The notes: generated by a model from the letters alone, not told the origin. A DNA stretch of 64,000 nt from Mesorhizobium sp. M4B.F.Ca.ET.058.02.1.1 (GCF_003952505.1 NZ_CP034450.1:5849001-5913000); one strand, 5' to 3'; counted from the first letter of the stretch, positions 45,399 through 54,286 are shown. Numbers and translations: made by a program.

Positions 45399-47552
45399 AT
45401 GGGTTTCATCTTCGGTCCCGGCCAGCAGTATCAGACCCCTGAGGAACTGGCGAAGGCTCGCGCTGTTGCCGAGGCCCTGCTCAACCAGCAGCCGATCGCG
45501 CACAATATCGGCGAAGGCCTTGCCGTGGTAGGACAGGCGATCAGGGGCAGGCGGGACTTGAACCGCATCATCAAGGCGCAAGGCGACATGCGTGCCGGCG
45601 CCGACGGTGTGTTTTCGGCGCTCTTCGGCGCTGGCGCGCCGGCAGCCACGTCGACGGCCGCGCCGAGTGGCGGCGGTGCGGTTGCCTCGGCTCTTGGTGG
45701 CGGCTCGATGGGCAGCGCTCCGGACCTCTCCGGCAATGACGTCTACAACGGCTTCATGGACACGGTGAAAAGCAAGGTCACCAATCCTTACGGCCTCGCT
45801 GCCGTCGCCGCGACCGCCAACGCCGAAAGCCGCTTCAGCCCGAAGAACGCTTTCGGTTCCTGGTCGGACCCGAGCGAAAGCGGCCAGGCAGGCACCGCTG
45901 GCGGCATCCTTTCGTGGCGCGGTCCACGCTTTGAAGCGATGCGGACCTTCGCCGGCAGCAATGGCGGCGATGCAAATGCCCCGTCGCCCCAGCTTCAGGC
46001 GCAGTATTTTCTCCGGGAAGACCCCGGCCTGATCGATTCGCTGAACGCTGCGAAGTCGCCGGAAGAGGCGCAGCGCCTGATGAACAACGCCTGGAAATTC
46101 GCCGGGTACAACCGCCCCGGTGGCGAGGCCGCGCGCCGCATTTCCATGGCCAATTCCTTCGCATCGCGCTTTGCGGGTTCCGATGCCGCGCCGGTTAACG
46201 TGGCGAGTCTCGAACTGGGCGCGGGCGTGTCGGCGGCGCTGAACAAGCGTCCGGCGCCGGACGGCCCGGCGGCGGTCGCACAGCCTGTCCAGTCGCCGCG
46301 CGCGGCAGAACCGCCTCCGGTGGCTGCAAAGCCCGCAGCGGCGGCGCAGACGGTCGCACAGGCCAGCCCCGCCTCCGGTGGCCCGAGCGTTCAGCAACTT
46401 CTGCAGGCCTCACAGGATCCTCGCTTGTCCGAGCAACAGCGCGGCGTCGTAAACCTGATGCTGAAGCAGAAGCTCGACGAGGCCAACCCGGCCAACCAGC
46501 TCGAACTGGAAAAGAACCGGCTGGAGGTCGAGAAGCTCCGCAACCCGCAGATCGAGCCGGGCGACAAGGCGCGCCTCGATTTCGACCGGGAGAAGTTCGC
46601 GGCCGAGCAAAGCAAGCCGATCGAGGTGGGTGGCGTCCTGGTCGATCCCAAGACGCACGAGCCCGTTTACACCGGCCAGCAGACCGATTGGGAAAAGCTC
46701 GACGAGCGCACGTTGTACAACAAGCGCACCGGCGAGACGCGGGCTGTCAGCATCGGCGGAGCCAACGCCGGCCAATTCAGGTTCACGGGCAATTCCGTCG
46801 AGGCTCAGGCGCTCAATGGCCTGATGGACGGTGGCGGCCTCACGGTCGAACAGGCGCAGCAGCTCGCCGCCGGCAAGACAATCAGCGGCCCGAATGGCGA
46901 ACTGCTGTTCCTGACGCCGCAGGGCGTGTTCGGCCAGGCATCCGCTGGCGGCCCCGCGATGCCCGTGACGCCCAAGGCCGCACCGGCTCCTGCACCGGCG
47001 CCGGAAGCTCCGGCCGCGCCGGAGAGCCCGACGCCGACGAGCCCGCGCGCGGCCAATCCGCCGCCGAGCGAGAACGCCGGCATCCTACCGCTCACCGGCG
47101 CGAAGCAAAAGCCTCTGAACGAGCAGCAGCAGCGCGACAACAAGCTGTACTCTGTCGTCGCGCCCGAGCTTCAGATCGTCGAAAAGAACTTCTCGGCCCT
47201 GTCCAATCCGTCGGATCAGGCCCTGTCGGCTATCCCGCGCGGATCCGACTTTGGCGCCGAGTACCTGAAATCGCCCGAGTATCAGCGAGCGTCGAACTCG
47301 CTGCGCACCATCATCGCATCCTACCTTTACAGCGTGTCCGGCGCGACGGCGGCGCCGGCCGAAGTCGAGAACCAGGCGGCCATCCTGACGCCCAAGCCAG
47401 GCGAGGCGAAGGCATCCCTCGACGACAAGCTGGCGCGTATCCGGCAGATGGTCGACGCAATCAAGAGCGGTGGCGGTTCCGCGCCGGCTGGCAACGCGGG
47501 CACCGGTGGCGGCACGACCAGCAACGGCTTGAAGTGGAGCATTGAACCCTGA
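45399..47552 (+). CDS. Internal virion protein with phage tail-lysozyme domain
   Basis: 717 residues. Residues about 105-260 (NDVYNGFMDTVKSKVTNPYGLAAVAATANAESRFSPKNAFGSWSDPS...AGGILSWRGPRFEAM...LQAQYFLREDPGLIDSLNAAKSPEEAQRLMNNAWKFAGYNRPGG) match the phage-lysozyme-2 type peptidoglycan-degrading domain with catalytic Glu in NAESRF. The rest is Ala/Pro-rich linker and a helical end. It would puncture the cell wall during DNA ejection. One base is shared with the next gene. Confidence 0.82.
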   Translation: MGFIFGPGQQYQTPEELAKARAVAEALLNQQPIAHNIGEGLAVVGQAIRGRRDLNRIIKAQGDMRAGADGVFSALFGAGAPAATSTAAPSGGGAVASALGGGSMGSAPDLSGNDVYNGFMDTVKSKVTNPYGLAAVAATANAESRFSPKNAFGSWSDPSESGQAGTAGGILSWRGPRFEAMRTFAGSNGGDANAPSPQLQAQYFLREDPGLIDSLNAAKSPEEAQRLMNNAWKFAGYNRPGGEAARRISMANSFASRFAGSDAAPVNVASLELGAGVSAALNKRPAPDGPAAVAQPVQSPRAAEPPPVAAKPAAAAQTVAQASPASGGPSVQQLLQASQDPRLSEQQRGVVNLMLKQKLDEANPANQLELEKNRLEVEKLRNPQIEPGDKARLDFDREKFAAEQSKPIEVGGVLVDPKTHEPVYTGQQTDWEKLDERTLYNKRTGETRAVSIGGANAGQFRFTGNSVEAQALNGLMDGGGLTVEQAQQLAAGKTISGPNGELLFLTPQGVFGQASAGGPAMPVTPKAAPAPAPAPEAPAAPESPTPTSPRAANPPPSENAGILPLTGAKQKPLNEQQQRDNKLYSVVAPELQIVEKNFSALSNPSDQALSAIPRGSDFGAEYLKSPEYQRASNSLRTIIASYLYSVSGATAAPAEVENQAAILTPKPGEAKASLDDKLARIRQMVDAIKSGGGSAPAGNAGTGGGTTSNGLKWSIEP

Positions 47553-49672
47553 TGCCTACGCTCAACATCCAAGGCCGCAAGGTTCAGGTCGACGACGCGT
47601 TTTTGTCGATGACGCCGGAGCAGCAGAATGCGGCGGTCGAAGAGATTGCCAAGTCTCTGCCGTCACCAAACGCTGATGTTGCCGCGGCTGATGCCCGCGC
47701 GAAAGCCGGCATGGCCGCTGCTCAAAAGATCATGGATGCTGGCGGCCCGGAGCCGGGGAGCGGTCACGACGCCCCCGGTCTTGCCTCTCCACGAGCTATG
47801 GGCGCATCGGGAACGTTCCTCAATGCGATCGGCGAAGGCATTCCGATTGCCGGTCCCTATGTCGACAAGGGCCTGACTGCCACGGCTGCCGGCATCGGCT
47901 CGCTGCTGACCGGGGAGCCTGCTTCCAAGGTCAACCAGGAGATGACCGACATCCAGCAGGAAAGCCGCGCCGCGCACCCGATCGCGCGCACGGCTGGCAA
48001 TGTGACGGGCGCCGTGGCTGGCACGCTACCGGCGATGGCCGCAGCGCCTGAATTGTTCGGCATCGGCGTCGCGAGCGCACCGCTACGCTATGGCGCCAGC
48101 GCGCTCAGCGGCGCGGCGATCAATGGCGGAGATGCAGCCGTGCGGTCGGGCGGAGATTTGAAGAAGTCCGGGATTGGAGCTGGTGTTGGTTTCGCCACGG
48201 GCCTGGCAGCCCCGTTTGTCGCCCCGCTAATTGGCAAAGGCGTCAAGGCTGTCGCCGACAAGGTACAACTGAGCGCCATTGCCAAGGCGCTCGGCCTCGA
48301 CAAGAGCGCCGCCAAGGTGCTGGCGAGTGCTGTCCGGCAGGACGCGGTAGAACCGGGCGCGCTCTCGCAGTTCGGCAACGACGCTATGTTGATGGATCTC
48401 GGCCCGAACCTCCGTCACACGGCGGGCGCCATCGCCGCGACGCCTGGTGAAGGCAAGGCCATCGTGCGCGGTGCGATTGGTGCTCGCGATGCCAATGCCA
48501 ACTGGCGCATCCGATCCAGCCTCAACGAGACGCTTGGCGAGGCTCCTACGCCATCGCGCATCATCGACCGCGCGACCCGAAACCAGCAATACCTGCAGCC
48601 AGAATATCGGGAAGCCTTGCGGGAGGCTTCACCAGTCGATTCCGCGCCGATCGCCCGCTATCTCGACGCCGAGGCCCAGAAGCTGCGCGGCGAGGCGCAG
48701 AAGGGCGTTCAGCGCGTTCGGAACATGCTCAACTATGCGCCCACGCCCGACGAAATAGCCCGCGCGCGCGCCGGTGGTCAGCCGCTATCCGAGCCGGGGC
48801 TGATCAGCGACGCCGAGACGTTGCTGAACACGCGGCACGCGGTCGACGACTTGCTGGAAACCACACAGGGCAGTAACACGCTGAATGCTCTACAGACCGC
48901 TCGTCAAGCGATCGATGACGAGCTTCGTGCCACGGTGCCCGGCATCAAGGAGGTCGATGCGAAATTCGCCGAGCTGGCTCGCCAGAAGGACGCCGTCCAG
49001 CGGGGCCAGACGGTACTTTCCAGCGGTCGGGAGGCGCCGCGGCCCGACGAACTCGCCGACGAGTTCAGGCAAGGCGCGCTGCCGCAAGGCTTGCAGGTCG
49101 GCCCGTCGGCGGTTCCGCTTCGCCTTCGTGAGGGCGCCCGCGCCGAGATTGAGCGCATTGTAGGCACCAACGCGAATGACCGCGTCGCGCTTCAGCGCCT
49201 GATCAAGGGGGAAGGGGACTGGAATCGGGCGCGCCTCTCGACCTTGTTCGGCTCAGACAAGGCCAAGGCCATCATCGATCTGCTCGACCGGGAAAGGCTG
49301 TTCAACGAGACGTCAAATATCGTCACGCGCAATTCCGAGACGGCGGCACGCATTGCAGCCAGGGATGCCATCGACGGCAGTGGCAGCAGCGGTTTCGGCG
49401 TGCGTGAAGGCTTCATCGCTGGCGGTGCGCGTGGCGCGGCCCGTGCAGCTGGAACGCGCGCTGTGGAAAGCGTTATCGATGCTCTGCGCAACGGCGGGAA
49501 CGACAAGGCAATTGCCGATATGGCTCGCAGCCTGGCAGGCGGCCCGAAACAGAGCGCCGTGCTCGATGCGCTTATGAAAGCAGGCCAGGGTTCTCGGCTT
49601 CAGCAGTCACAGGTCGATCGTGTGGCGCGCGCCTTGCTGCTCAGCGGACCGACTGCCGTCAACCGCCCTTGA
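47552..49672 (+). CDS. Large internal virion (ejection-type) protein
   Basis: 706 residues. A short N-terminal part (LNIQGRKVQVDDAFLSMTPEQQNAAVEEIAKSL) is followed by Ala/Gly-rich membrane-prone stretches (VTGAVAGTLPAMAAAPELFGIGV, LSGAAINGG, IGAGVGFATGLAAPFVAPLIG). A long helical region rich in Arg/Glu/Ala follows. This is the layout of phage ejection or pore proteins. It is the last clear virion gene. A small leftward membrane gene overlaps its 3' end. Confidence 0.7.
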   Translation: MPTLNIQGRKVQVDDAFLSMTPEQQNAAVEEIAKSLPSPNADVAAADARAKAGMAAAQKIMDAGGPEPGSGHDAPGLASPRAMGASGTFLNAIGEGIPIAGPYVDKGLTATAAGIGSLLTGEPASKVNQEMTDIQQESRAAHPIARTAGNVTGAVAGTLPAMAAAPELFGIGVASAPLRYGASALSGAAINGGDAAVRSGGDLKKSGIGAGVGFATGLAAPFVAPLIGKGVKAVADKVQLSAIAKALGLDKSAAKVLASAVRQDAVEPGALSQFGNDAMLMDLGPNLRHTAGAIAATPGEGKAIVRGAIGARDANANWRIRSSLNETLGEAPTPSRIIDRATRNQQYLQPEYREALREASPVDSAPIARYLDAEAQKLRGEAQKGVQRVRNMLNYAPTPDEIARARAGGQPLSEPGLISDAETLLNTRHAVDDLLETTQGSNTLNALQTARQAIDDELRATVPGIKEVDAKFAELARQKDAVQRGQTVLSSGREAPRPDELADEFRQGALPQGLQVGPSAVPLRLREGARAEIERIVGTNANDRVALQRLIKGEGDWNRARLSTLFGSDKAKAIIDLLDRERLFNETSNIVTRNSETAARIAARDAIDGSGSSGFGVREGFIAGGARGAARAAGTRAVESVIDALRNGGNDKAIADMARSLAGGPKQSAVLDALMKAGQGSRLQQSQVDRVARALLLSGPTAVNRP

Positions 49673-49852
49673 ACGCGCTTGGCGGTCTTCGTAAATCCAG
49701 ATAAGCAGCACGGCGGCGGCGCCGACCATGAAGCCAACAGCAAATTTCACACCGAGCAAATTGAACATCCAGTCGGCGCCCTGATGGATCACGGCCAGGA
49801 CGGCAATGGTGATCACCGCTGCAATTAGCTGAAGGACCGTGGTGCGCGACAT
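49607..49852 (-). CDS. Small two-helix membrane protein on the opposite strand
   Basis: 81 residues. Two membrane helices: TVLQLIAAVITIAVLAVIHQ and FAVGFMVGAAAVLLIWIYED, followed by a charged tail. Its 3' end overlaps the virion gene by 66 bases tail-to-tail. Hydrophobicity pattern is the reason to accept it. It may be a moron that alters the host envelope. Confidence 0.55.
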   Translation of the reverse strand: MSRTTVLQLIAAVITIAVLAVIHQGADWMFNLLGVKFAVGFMVGAAAVLLIWIYEDRQARSRAVDGSRSAEQQGARHTIDL

Positions 49853-50180
49853 AGGCGCGGAACATAATGCGAAACTAGCTCAAGGAAAAGGGAGCGCCGC
49901 TAAGCTGGCGGCCGACGCATACTGTTGGGGGTGTTGGGGTACGTGAAAGCGTCGACCGTCAGCTTTTGGGCGGGGCGCGCCTCTTCGGCGCACAGTCAGG
50001 TTAGGCGCGATTGGAACGCCTTCAATCACCTTGCCCGCTTATGGTGAACAAGCGGTTACTTTCCACAGGTTCGACATTTTGTGGCCATCGGTCAGCCTAA
50101 CATTTGTTAGCGCGGGATACCTGCCTGCCGCATTGTTGCGGCTCGACCCTCGCGGCTCTGGGGTCGTGACCATCTCCTTG
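49853..50180. other. Non-coding gap after the virion operon
   Basis: 328 bases in which I see no gene with acceptable composition or ribosome site. It contains AT-poor and T-rich patches, and leads into the terminator at 50181. The leftward membrane gene's promoter should lie at its left end. Confidence 0.5.
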
Positions 50181-50208
50181 CCCGCTGGCCAAAGCCAGCG
50201 GGGTTTTT
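50181..50208 (+). terminator. Rho-independent terminator after the late operon
   Basis: Stem CCCGCTGGC (50181-50189) with GCCAGCGGG (50194-50202), loop CAAA, then TTTTT. The T-run is on the plus strand, so it would end rightward late transcription. Confidence 0.85.
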
Positions 50209-50210
50209 GC

Positions 50211-50477
50211 TCAGCTGGCCTTTTGCTGTAAAGGGCTCGGCGCACCAATGCTCGACTTAAAGCTCGGCGAAGGCGGCTTCATTCTGGCATCCTCCCGCCA
50301 CTGCTTGAAGCGAACAAAGGCTTCTGCTGCGGCATCGCATTGGATACGCGATGGACCATTTGAGTGCAGGATCACCTGCGCAGCGCGCCTGGAGAGGCCG
50401 TGCTTTTCCATGAACACATCGAGGTCGTACGGGCAGTTGTCGGAGACTGGATCGCTGCTGGCCTGATATTTGCCCAC
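50211..50477 (-). CDS. DUF3606-like small protein
   Basis: 88 residues from GTG 50477, with a strong GGAGG site. The core (YDLDVFMEKHGLSRRAAQVILHSNGPSRIQCDAAAEAFVRFKQW) is a helix-turn-helix-like unit related to DUF3606. The good ribosome site also shows that the long out-of-frame reading through it from the upstream gene is false. Function unknown. Confidence 0.65.
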   Translation of the reverse strand: MGKYQASSDPVSDNCPYDLDVFMEKHGLSRRAAQVILHSNGPSRIQCDAAAEAFVRFKQWREDARMKPPSPSFKSSIGAPSPLQQKAS

Positions 50478-50494
50478 TCGTTCCTCCTATTCCC

Positions 50495-50772
50495 TCACGG
50501 CAAATCAACGGCTTTGCGACTCGCGTCGATAGCGCCGACGGCAAGATAACCGTTCGGATTGATGGCGGCGGCTTGGTCACAGTCGACCTCGATTCCATCG
50601 CCGACTGCTCGCCGACTTTCGCGCGTTGTTCACCGGCCCTGGCCTTCGGTGTGTCGATCGCAAGCGGAAAGTTGTAAGTCGGGATGCTCACGCTCGAAAC
50701 ACCATCCTCCATCACCTTCAGGATGGTGGCTGTCAAAGTGATCTCGTCACCAACTCGCGGACCTCGCGCCAT
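50495..50772 (-). CDS. Small prophage accessory protein (apparent frame break)
   Basis: About 92 residues from ATG 50772, after GGTGGAG. It begins MARGPRVGDEITLTATILKVMEDGVSSVSI. Adding one base near 50601-50602 gives ...GEQSGDGIEVDCDQAAAINPNGYLAVGAIDASRKAVDLP and a stop at 50497-50495, 18 bases before the next gene. Without it the frame runs to 50257 across the following gene. The beta-rich start resembles small Mesorhizobium proteins of unknown role. Confidence 0.5.
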
Positions 50773-50802
50773 CGTCTCCACCGCTTTGAGCCGGGTAGTT
50801 AT

Positions 50803-51054
50803 TTAAACATTCAAGTTAGCTAAAATGTTCCGGAACCGATCGGGGTTTGGTGCCTTGAATCGGGCCCTCTCGAGTTCGGTGGTGCGGAGGTTCTGTTCAA
50901 GCCTGATGGAATAAGCAACGGCCTGAGCAGTGGGAACATTGCGGGCCAAACTGAACCCGCCAATTGGGACGAGAGACGAGCGCGGGTTCACCTTCCCCAA
51001 AGGCATACCTTGCGGCCTGCCAAGACAGGGCGCACTGTAACCGGGCTCCGGCAC
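50803..51054 (-). CDS. Doubtful small protein
   Basis: 83 residues; only the last half (AVAYSIRLEQNLRTTELERARFKAPNPDRFRNILANLNV) has a protein-like composition. It lies just upstream of and in line with the preceding small genes. I recognise no family and its start is unclear. It may be the end of a longer broken gene. Confidence 0.3.
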   Translation of the reverse strand: MPEPGYSAPCLGRPQGMPLGKVNPRSSLVPIGGFSLARNVPTAQAVAYSIRLEQNLRTTELERARFKAPNPDRFRNILANLNV

Positions 51055-51153
51055 CTCCTCGATGTCGGTGCATGGCCCGGCCTGCAGAATCCTGTGTCAC
51101 CTCGATTTAAGCAGACCGGGCTATCGCACGACCCTGATTGACCGGAAAACTGG

Positions 51154-51348
51154 TCAATTTTGTTGCTGACCCAGCTTCTTCGCCTCGCGCTCAAGCGTCT
51201 CGCGGTCATTGCCGTGTTTGGCAATCAATTCGCGGACCTCTGGGATCGTGAGTTGGAACTTGCTCGCAAGATAGCCAATTTCATATTCCTCGTCTCCCGA
51301 CACCCGGTCGCGGTCTCGAAAATCGGTCTTGCTTTTGTCGTCTGCCAT
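51154..51348 (-). CDS. DUF3606 protein
   Basis: 64 residues with a strong AGGAGG site before ATG 51348. MADDKSKTDFRDRDRVSGDEEYEIGYLASKFQLTIPEVRELIAKHGNDRETLEREAKKL is the classical DUF3606 pattern: a start with K-x-D, then R-DRV, then an HTH-like helix pair. These occur in many copies in Mesorhizobium and other rhizobia. No function is established. Confidence 0.8.
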   Translation of the reverse strand: MADDKSKTDFRDRDRVSGDEEYEIGYLASKFQLTIPEVRELIAKHGNDRETLEREAKKLGQQQN

Positions 51349-51477
51349 GGCTGTTCCTCCTAGTTGAAAGAGAACAGCAACCGTGCCGGAATGTTCCGAG
51401 GGCCTTCAGCAAACGCTAACGGAACTGAAACGGCCATGCGATATTGAATCAAATTCGAATGTTGCGTTGGAGTTCGT

Positions 51478-52350
51478 ATGCGTAACGCCGACGAGCGGCT
51501 AAGATTCATCAAGCCGTTGGAGCCAGTGCAAGTCGAGACGCCGCCTGTGAGCGACGACTGGCTCCATGAAATCAAGCTCGACGGCTTCCGGACACAGGTG
51601 ATACTCGACTGGGCCGGCGCCCGCGCTTTCTCCAGAAACGGCCACGACTGGTCGAAGCGGTATTGGCCGACCGTCGCCGCGGCGGAGAAGCTTCCGGCGA
51701 AGTCATTCATCCTCGACGGCGAGATGATCGCGCCCGAGCCCGACGGCCGGCCCAACTTTCATAGGATGCACTCGCGGATGACGCGGAACGCCGAACAGCT
51801 TGCTTTCGTCGCGTTCGATATCCTGCACCTCGACGGCCAGGATCTCCGTTCACTCCCGGCGATCGAGCGCAAGGCGAAGCTTTGGGATCTGGTGAAGCCG
51901 GCGAAGGGGATCATTCAATACAGCGAGCATGTCGAGGGCGGCGGCGCTGCCTTCTTCGAAGCCGTCGAGAAGATGGGCCTCGAAGGCATGGTCTCGAAGC
52001 GAAGGGAAAGTCCCTACAAGAGCGGCAAGATCGATGCCTGGGTGAAGACAAAATGCTGGGAGCTTGGCGAATTCGAGTTGCTGGGCATCAGGCGCGAGCC
52101 CGGCAAGGCGCCACAGGGCATCATGGCACGCGGCGGGAAATATGCCGGCTCGGCCACGGTCGCGCTCACCATGGAGATGCGGGAGCGTCTATGGCGACGA
52201 GTGCGCAAAGGGCGTTCGCCACCGCCAGGACTGCCGAAAGCCATTTCAAAGGCGGAATGGCTCGAGCCCGGCATCACTGCCCGTGTCAGGTATTTGCGCG
52301 GCGAACCGAAGCTACGCCATGCCACGGTGGAGGATGTCCGGGAAGAGTAG
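51478..52350 (+). CDS. ATP-dependent DNA ligase (LigC/LigD-type catalytic domain)
   Basis: 290 residues with GGAG upstream. Motif I EIKLDGFR places the adenylated Lys at 33. FILDGEM (motif III-like), FDILHLDG, EGMVSKRR (motif IV) and DAWVKTK (motif V) follow. The C-terminal OB-fold region ends with WLEPGITARVRYLRG. It seals nicks with ATP; relatives act in Ku-dependent end joining. No polymerase or nuclease module and no ku gene is in view. It appears to be cargo in the prophage's right arm. Confidence 0.93.
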   Translation: MRNADERLRFIKPLEPVQVETPPVSDDWLHEIKLDGFRTQVILDWAGARAFSRNGHDWSKRYWPTVAAAEKLPAKSFILDGEMIAPEPDGRPNFHRMHSRMTRNAEQLAFVAFDILHLDGQDLRSLPAIERKAKLWDLVKPAKGIIQYSEHVEGGGAAFFEAVEKMGLEGMVSKRRESPYKSGKIDAWVKTKCWELGEFELLGIRREPGKAPQGIMARGGKYAGSATVALTMEMRERLWRRVRKGRSPPPGLPKAISKAEWLEPGITARVRYLRGEPKLRHATVEDVREE

Positions 52351-52390
52351 CCCGGCTGGCCTCGGCCAATCCATATGCTAAATTCCCACG

Positions 52391-52633
52391 ATGGACCAAC
52401 GAACCATTGATAGAGCGCTCTTCCTGCTCAGGCAGTATCGCGACACTCTTGTGATGAGCCACGCGCCAATGGGGCCTGATGGCGTGCCAGAGCTACGCAC
52501 CGCAGCGCAGACCGCCGATCCGCTCGAAATAGCGGCGCTGGAGGATATCGCGCAGCTTGATGCGGTCATCAAAGAGATGTCGACGGCGGCTTCGTCAAGC
52601 GGATGCTCATATATTCGAATTGTCGGCAAATAA
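52391..52633 (+). CDS. Small protein of unknown function after the ligase
   Basis: 80 residues (MDQRTIDRALFLLRQYRDTLVMSHAPMGPDGVPELRTAAQTADPLEIAALEDIAQLDAVIKEM...). Helical, no known domain. It starts 40 bases after the ligase. Composition is protein-like, so I accept it moderately. Confidence 0.5.
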   Translation: MDQRTIDRALFLLRQYRDTLVMSHAPMGPDGVPELRTAAQTADPLEIAALEDIAQLDAVIKEMSTAASSSGCSYIRIVGK

Positions 52634-52714
52634 TTCGGAACCGAATTGCCGCGTCGCTCTTATAGGACAGTGGCAAACCCCTTCACTCTCCGGGGTCCCA
52701 TCCACAAGCAGGAG

Positions 52715-52839
52715 CGGCCCGTCGCCGTGTGGAAGATGACGACGGGCCGCCCTACGTCGCGAAGCGATCGATCTAAGGTAGTGTAGCCGCTATATGGCAC
52801 CATCAAAGCCCGTCGCTCATCCTCCCAGCGACGGGCTTT
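52715..52839. terminator. Two neighbouring hairpins sharing a GCCCGTCG arm
   Basis: Hairpin A: CGGCCCGTCG (52715-52724) with CGACGGGCCG (52740-52749). Hairpin B: AAAGCCCGTCGCT (52805-52817) with AGCGACGGGCTTT (52827-52839), flanked by A/T runs on each side. B could act as a bidirectional terminator. The wider gap 52634-52965 holds no gene I can support. Confidence 0.6.
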
Positions 52840-52974
52840 CCCTTGCCTAAATAGATCGATCCTTCCTCTTTGATCGCGCCAGCATGCAGCGGGCCAGAGG
52901 CATGCGCCAGAGCGCCGGACGCAGCTCTGGTGAGGCTCTTGGAACCTAATGCCCGACTTTGACTTATGTCGGCC

Positions 52975-53196
52975 ATGAGCACCCGTGGGACTGACTTTTT
53001 GTACAAGTGGATAGGCGCCAACGTTCCCGAGACGGTGGGTGCCGATATCATCTCGGTTGCCGAGTTGACCCAAAAGCTGTTCGCCGACGCGAAGTCGGTA
53101 GGCATCAGCAGCACCGAGATTGAGGAAGACACCGGCAGCGTCTATGAGGTCATCCTCGACGCAATCGTCCATCACGACGCCGGTATTGCAGATTGA
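52975..53196 (+). CDS. DUF768 protein
   Basis: 73 residues from ATG 52975; ATG 52966 is also possible. MSTRGTDFLYKWIGANVPETVGADIISVAELTQKLFADAKSVGISSTEIEEDTGSVYEVILDAIVHHDAGIAD is a full-length DUF768 protein, a family I know chiefly from Mesorhizobium, where many copies occur. Function unknown. It is a strong clue to the host genus. Confidence 0.85.
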   Translation: MSTRGTDFLYKWIGANVPETVGADIISVAELTQKLFADAKSVGISSTEIEEDTGSVYEVILDAIVHHDAGIAD

Positions 53197-53208
53197 TGAG
53201 AGCAGAAC

Positions 53209-53418
53209 GTGCCGCCCAAACGAACATACCGTCTACAGATCATGCTCAATGCCGAGGAACTGGCCGTGCTGGATGCTTGGCGTTTTGAGAGAAGAATGCC
53301 GACTCGATCTGACGCCGTTCGGGAGCTGTTTCGTCGTGGCCTCACCGCGGCGGATGACGATGCAGAGACGGGAGGCGGGCGTTCGGCAGACTTTAGGGTG
53401 CTGCCCACTCGGAACTAG
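53209..53418 (+). CDS. Ribbon-helix-helix-type small protein
   Basis: 69 residues from GTG 53209. PPKRTYRLQIMLNAEELAVLDAWRFERRMPTRSDAVRELFRRGL fits the CopG/MetJ ribbon-helix-helix: one strand, then two helices with SDAVRELFRRG. It starts 12 bases after the DUF768 gene. It may be an autoregulator or antitoxin-like protein; no partner toxin is adjacent. Confidence 0.7.
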   Translation: MPPKRTYRLQIMLNAEELAVLDAWRFERRMPTRSDAVRELFRRGLTAADDDAETGGGRSADFRVLPTRN

Positions 53419-53517
53419 CGTGCGCAGAAACGCGGGCTGGCGGGCCTCCCTGTGGCGCGCTATATCGGCCTCATGGCGGGCAAGGGCTGGACGTTTCAAT
53501 CCCTGATCGACGCGAAG

Positions 53518-53733
53518 ATGACCGTGACGGCGTTTTGCCACTGGTCACCCTGCAACCATAGCCAAAAGCTCAATCTCGCCCAGCTCCGGGACCGCTACGG
53601 CCCTGACGCGCCGGCAATGGCCGATGACCTCATTCCCAAGCTGAAATGCCACAGGTGCGGCGGCACGGATGTCGGCGTGATCTACACACCCGACACCAGC
53701 CCCAACGCCTACGGCAGGGCCAAGGGCGGATGA
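53518..53733 (+). CDS. Small zinc-ribbon protein
   Basis: About 71 residues from ATG 53518; in-frame GTG 53452 and ATG 53473 would lengthen it. FCHWSPCNHSQKLNLAQLRDRYGPDAPAMADDLIPKLKCHRCGGTDVGVIYTPD has C-x5-C and C-x2-C pairs likely holding zinc. I have seen similar short proteins in rhizobial genomes but know no function. Confidence 0.6.
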   Translation: MTVTAFCHWSPCNHSQKLNLAQLRDRYGPDAPAMADDLIPKLKCHRCGGTDVGVIYTPDTSPNAYGRAKGG

Positions 53734-53762
53734 TGATCGCCTTTTAGGTCCGGCGGGCCTTC

Positions 53763-53948
53763 CTAATTCTCCGCATGACTGAAGACGACTGCGCCACTGT
53801 CCTTGCGAACTTCAACCGACACAATCCCATCGTCGCCCTTTCGGGTCTGGAACATGGAGATTGCATGGTCTCTGGCGGTCTTCTCGGCGTCGAAAGTCGC
53901 CTTGTCGACAACACCCTGTCTTCCATACCAGATGACGGTGTAGGCCAT
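53763..53948 (-). CDS. Small protein of unknown function
   Basis: 61 residues (MAYTVIWYGRQGVVDKATFDAEKTARDHAISMFQTRKGDDGIVSVEVRKDSGAVVFSHAEN). An alpha-beta pattern (strand, helix, two strands) similar in style to the protein at 56748-56972. No family assigned. Start follows a modest ribosome site. Confidence 0.6.
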   Translation of the reverse strand: MAYTVIWYGRQGVVDKATFDAEKTARDHAISMFQTRKGDDGIVSVEVRKDSGAVVFSHAEN

Positions 53949-53993
53949 CGTTGTCAGTTTCGACCGGTTGGTCTGGCTCTAGGTGGCAAGCTT

Positions 53994-54160
53994 TCACATG
54001 GATTTGCGGCCAGTCTGGCGGATCGCCTCTCTCTTAGCCACACGGACTTTTTTCTTGCCAGTTTCTCATCGCGAACGTCATCAACGGCCGATCGGCCACA
54101 CTTCGCAATCACATAATCGGCTCTGTTCGTTCGAAAGTCTTCTTTTTGAACAGACAACAT
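53994..54160 (-). CDS. Small basic protein (apparent frame break in a poly-A run)
   Basis: About 55 residues from ATG 54160, after GGGAGG. The start is LSVQKEDFRTNRADYVIAKCGR. The six-A run (T6 on the plus strand, 54048-54053) one base longer gives ...RDEKLARKKVRVAKREAIRQTGRKSM and an early stop at 53996-53994. Read literally it continues to 53954 with poor composition. Function unknown. Confidence 0.5.
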
Positions 54161-54286
54161 CGTTCCTCCCGGTTCGAGGCCTCCCTCCCTTTTTTGGCTG
54201 ACTGGAGACACTAGCTGCCGATGTATCGCGCGAGTCTACCAATTGGGGATTGAGTAAAACGATGCACTCTGCATCGCGCTGCCACG

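Noticed and set aside
49861..49890. Possible fifth copy of the late motif on the minus strand before the small membrane gene
   Set aside because: Only the final seven to nine bases (GTTTCGC-type) agree; too little to count.
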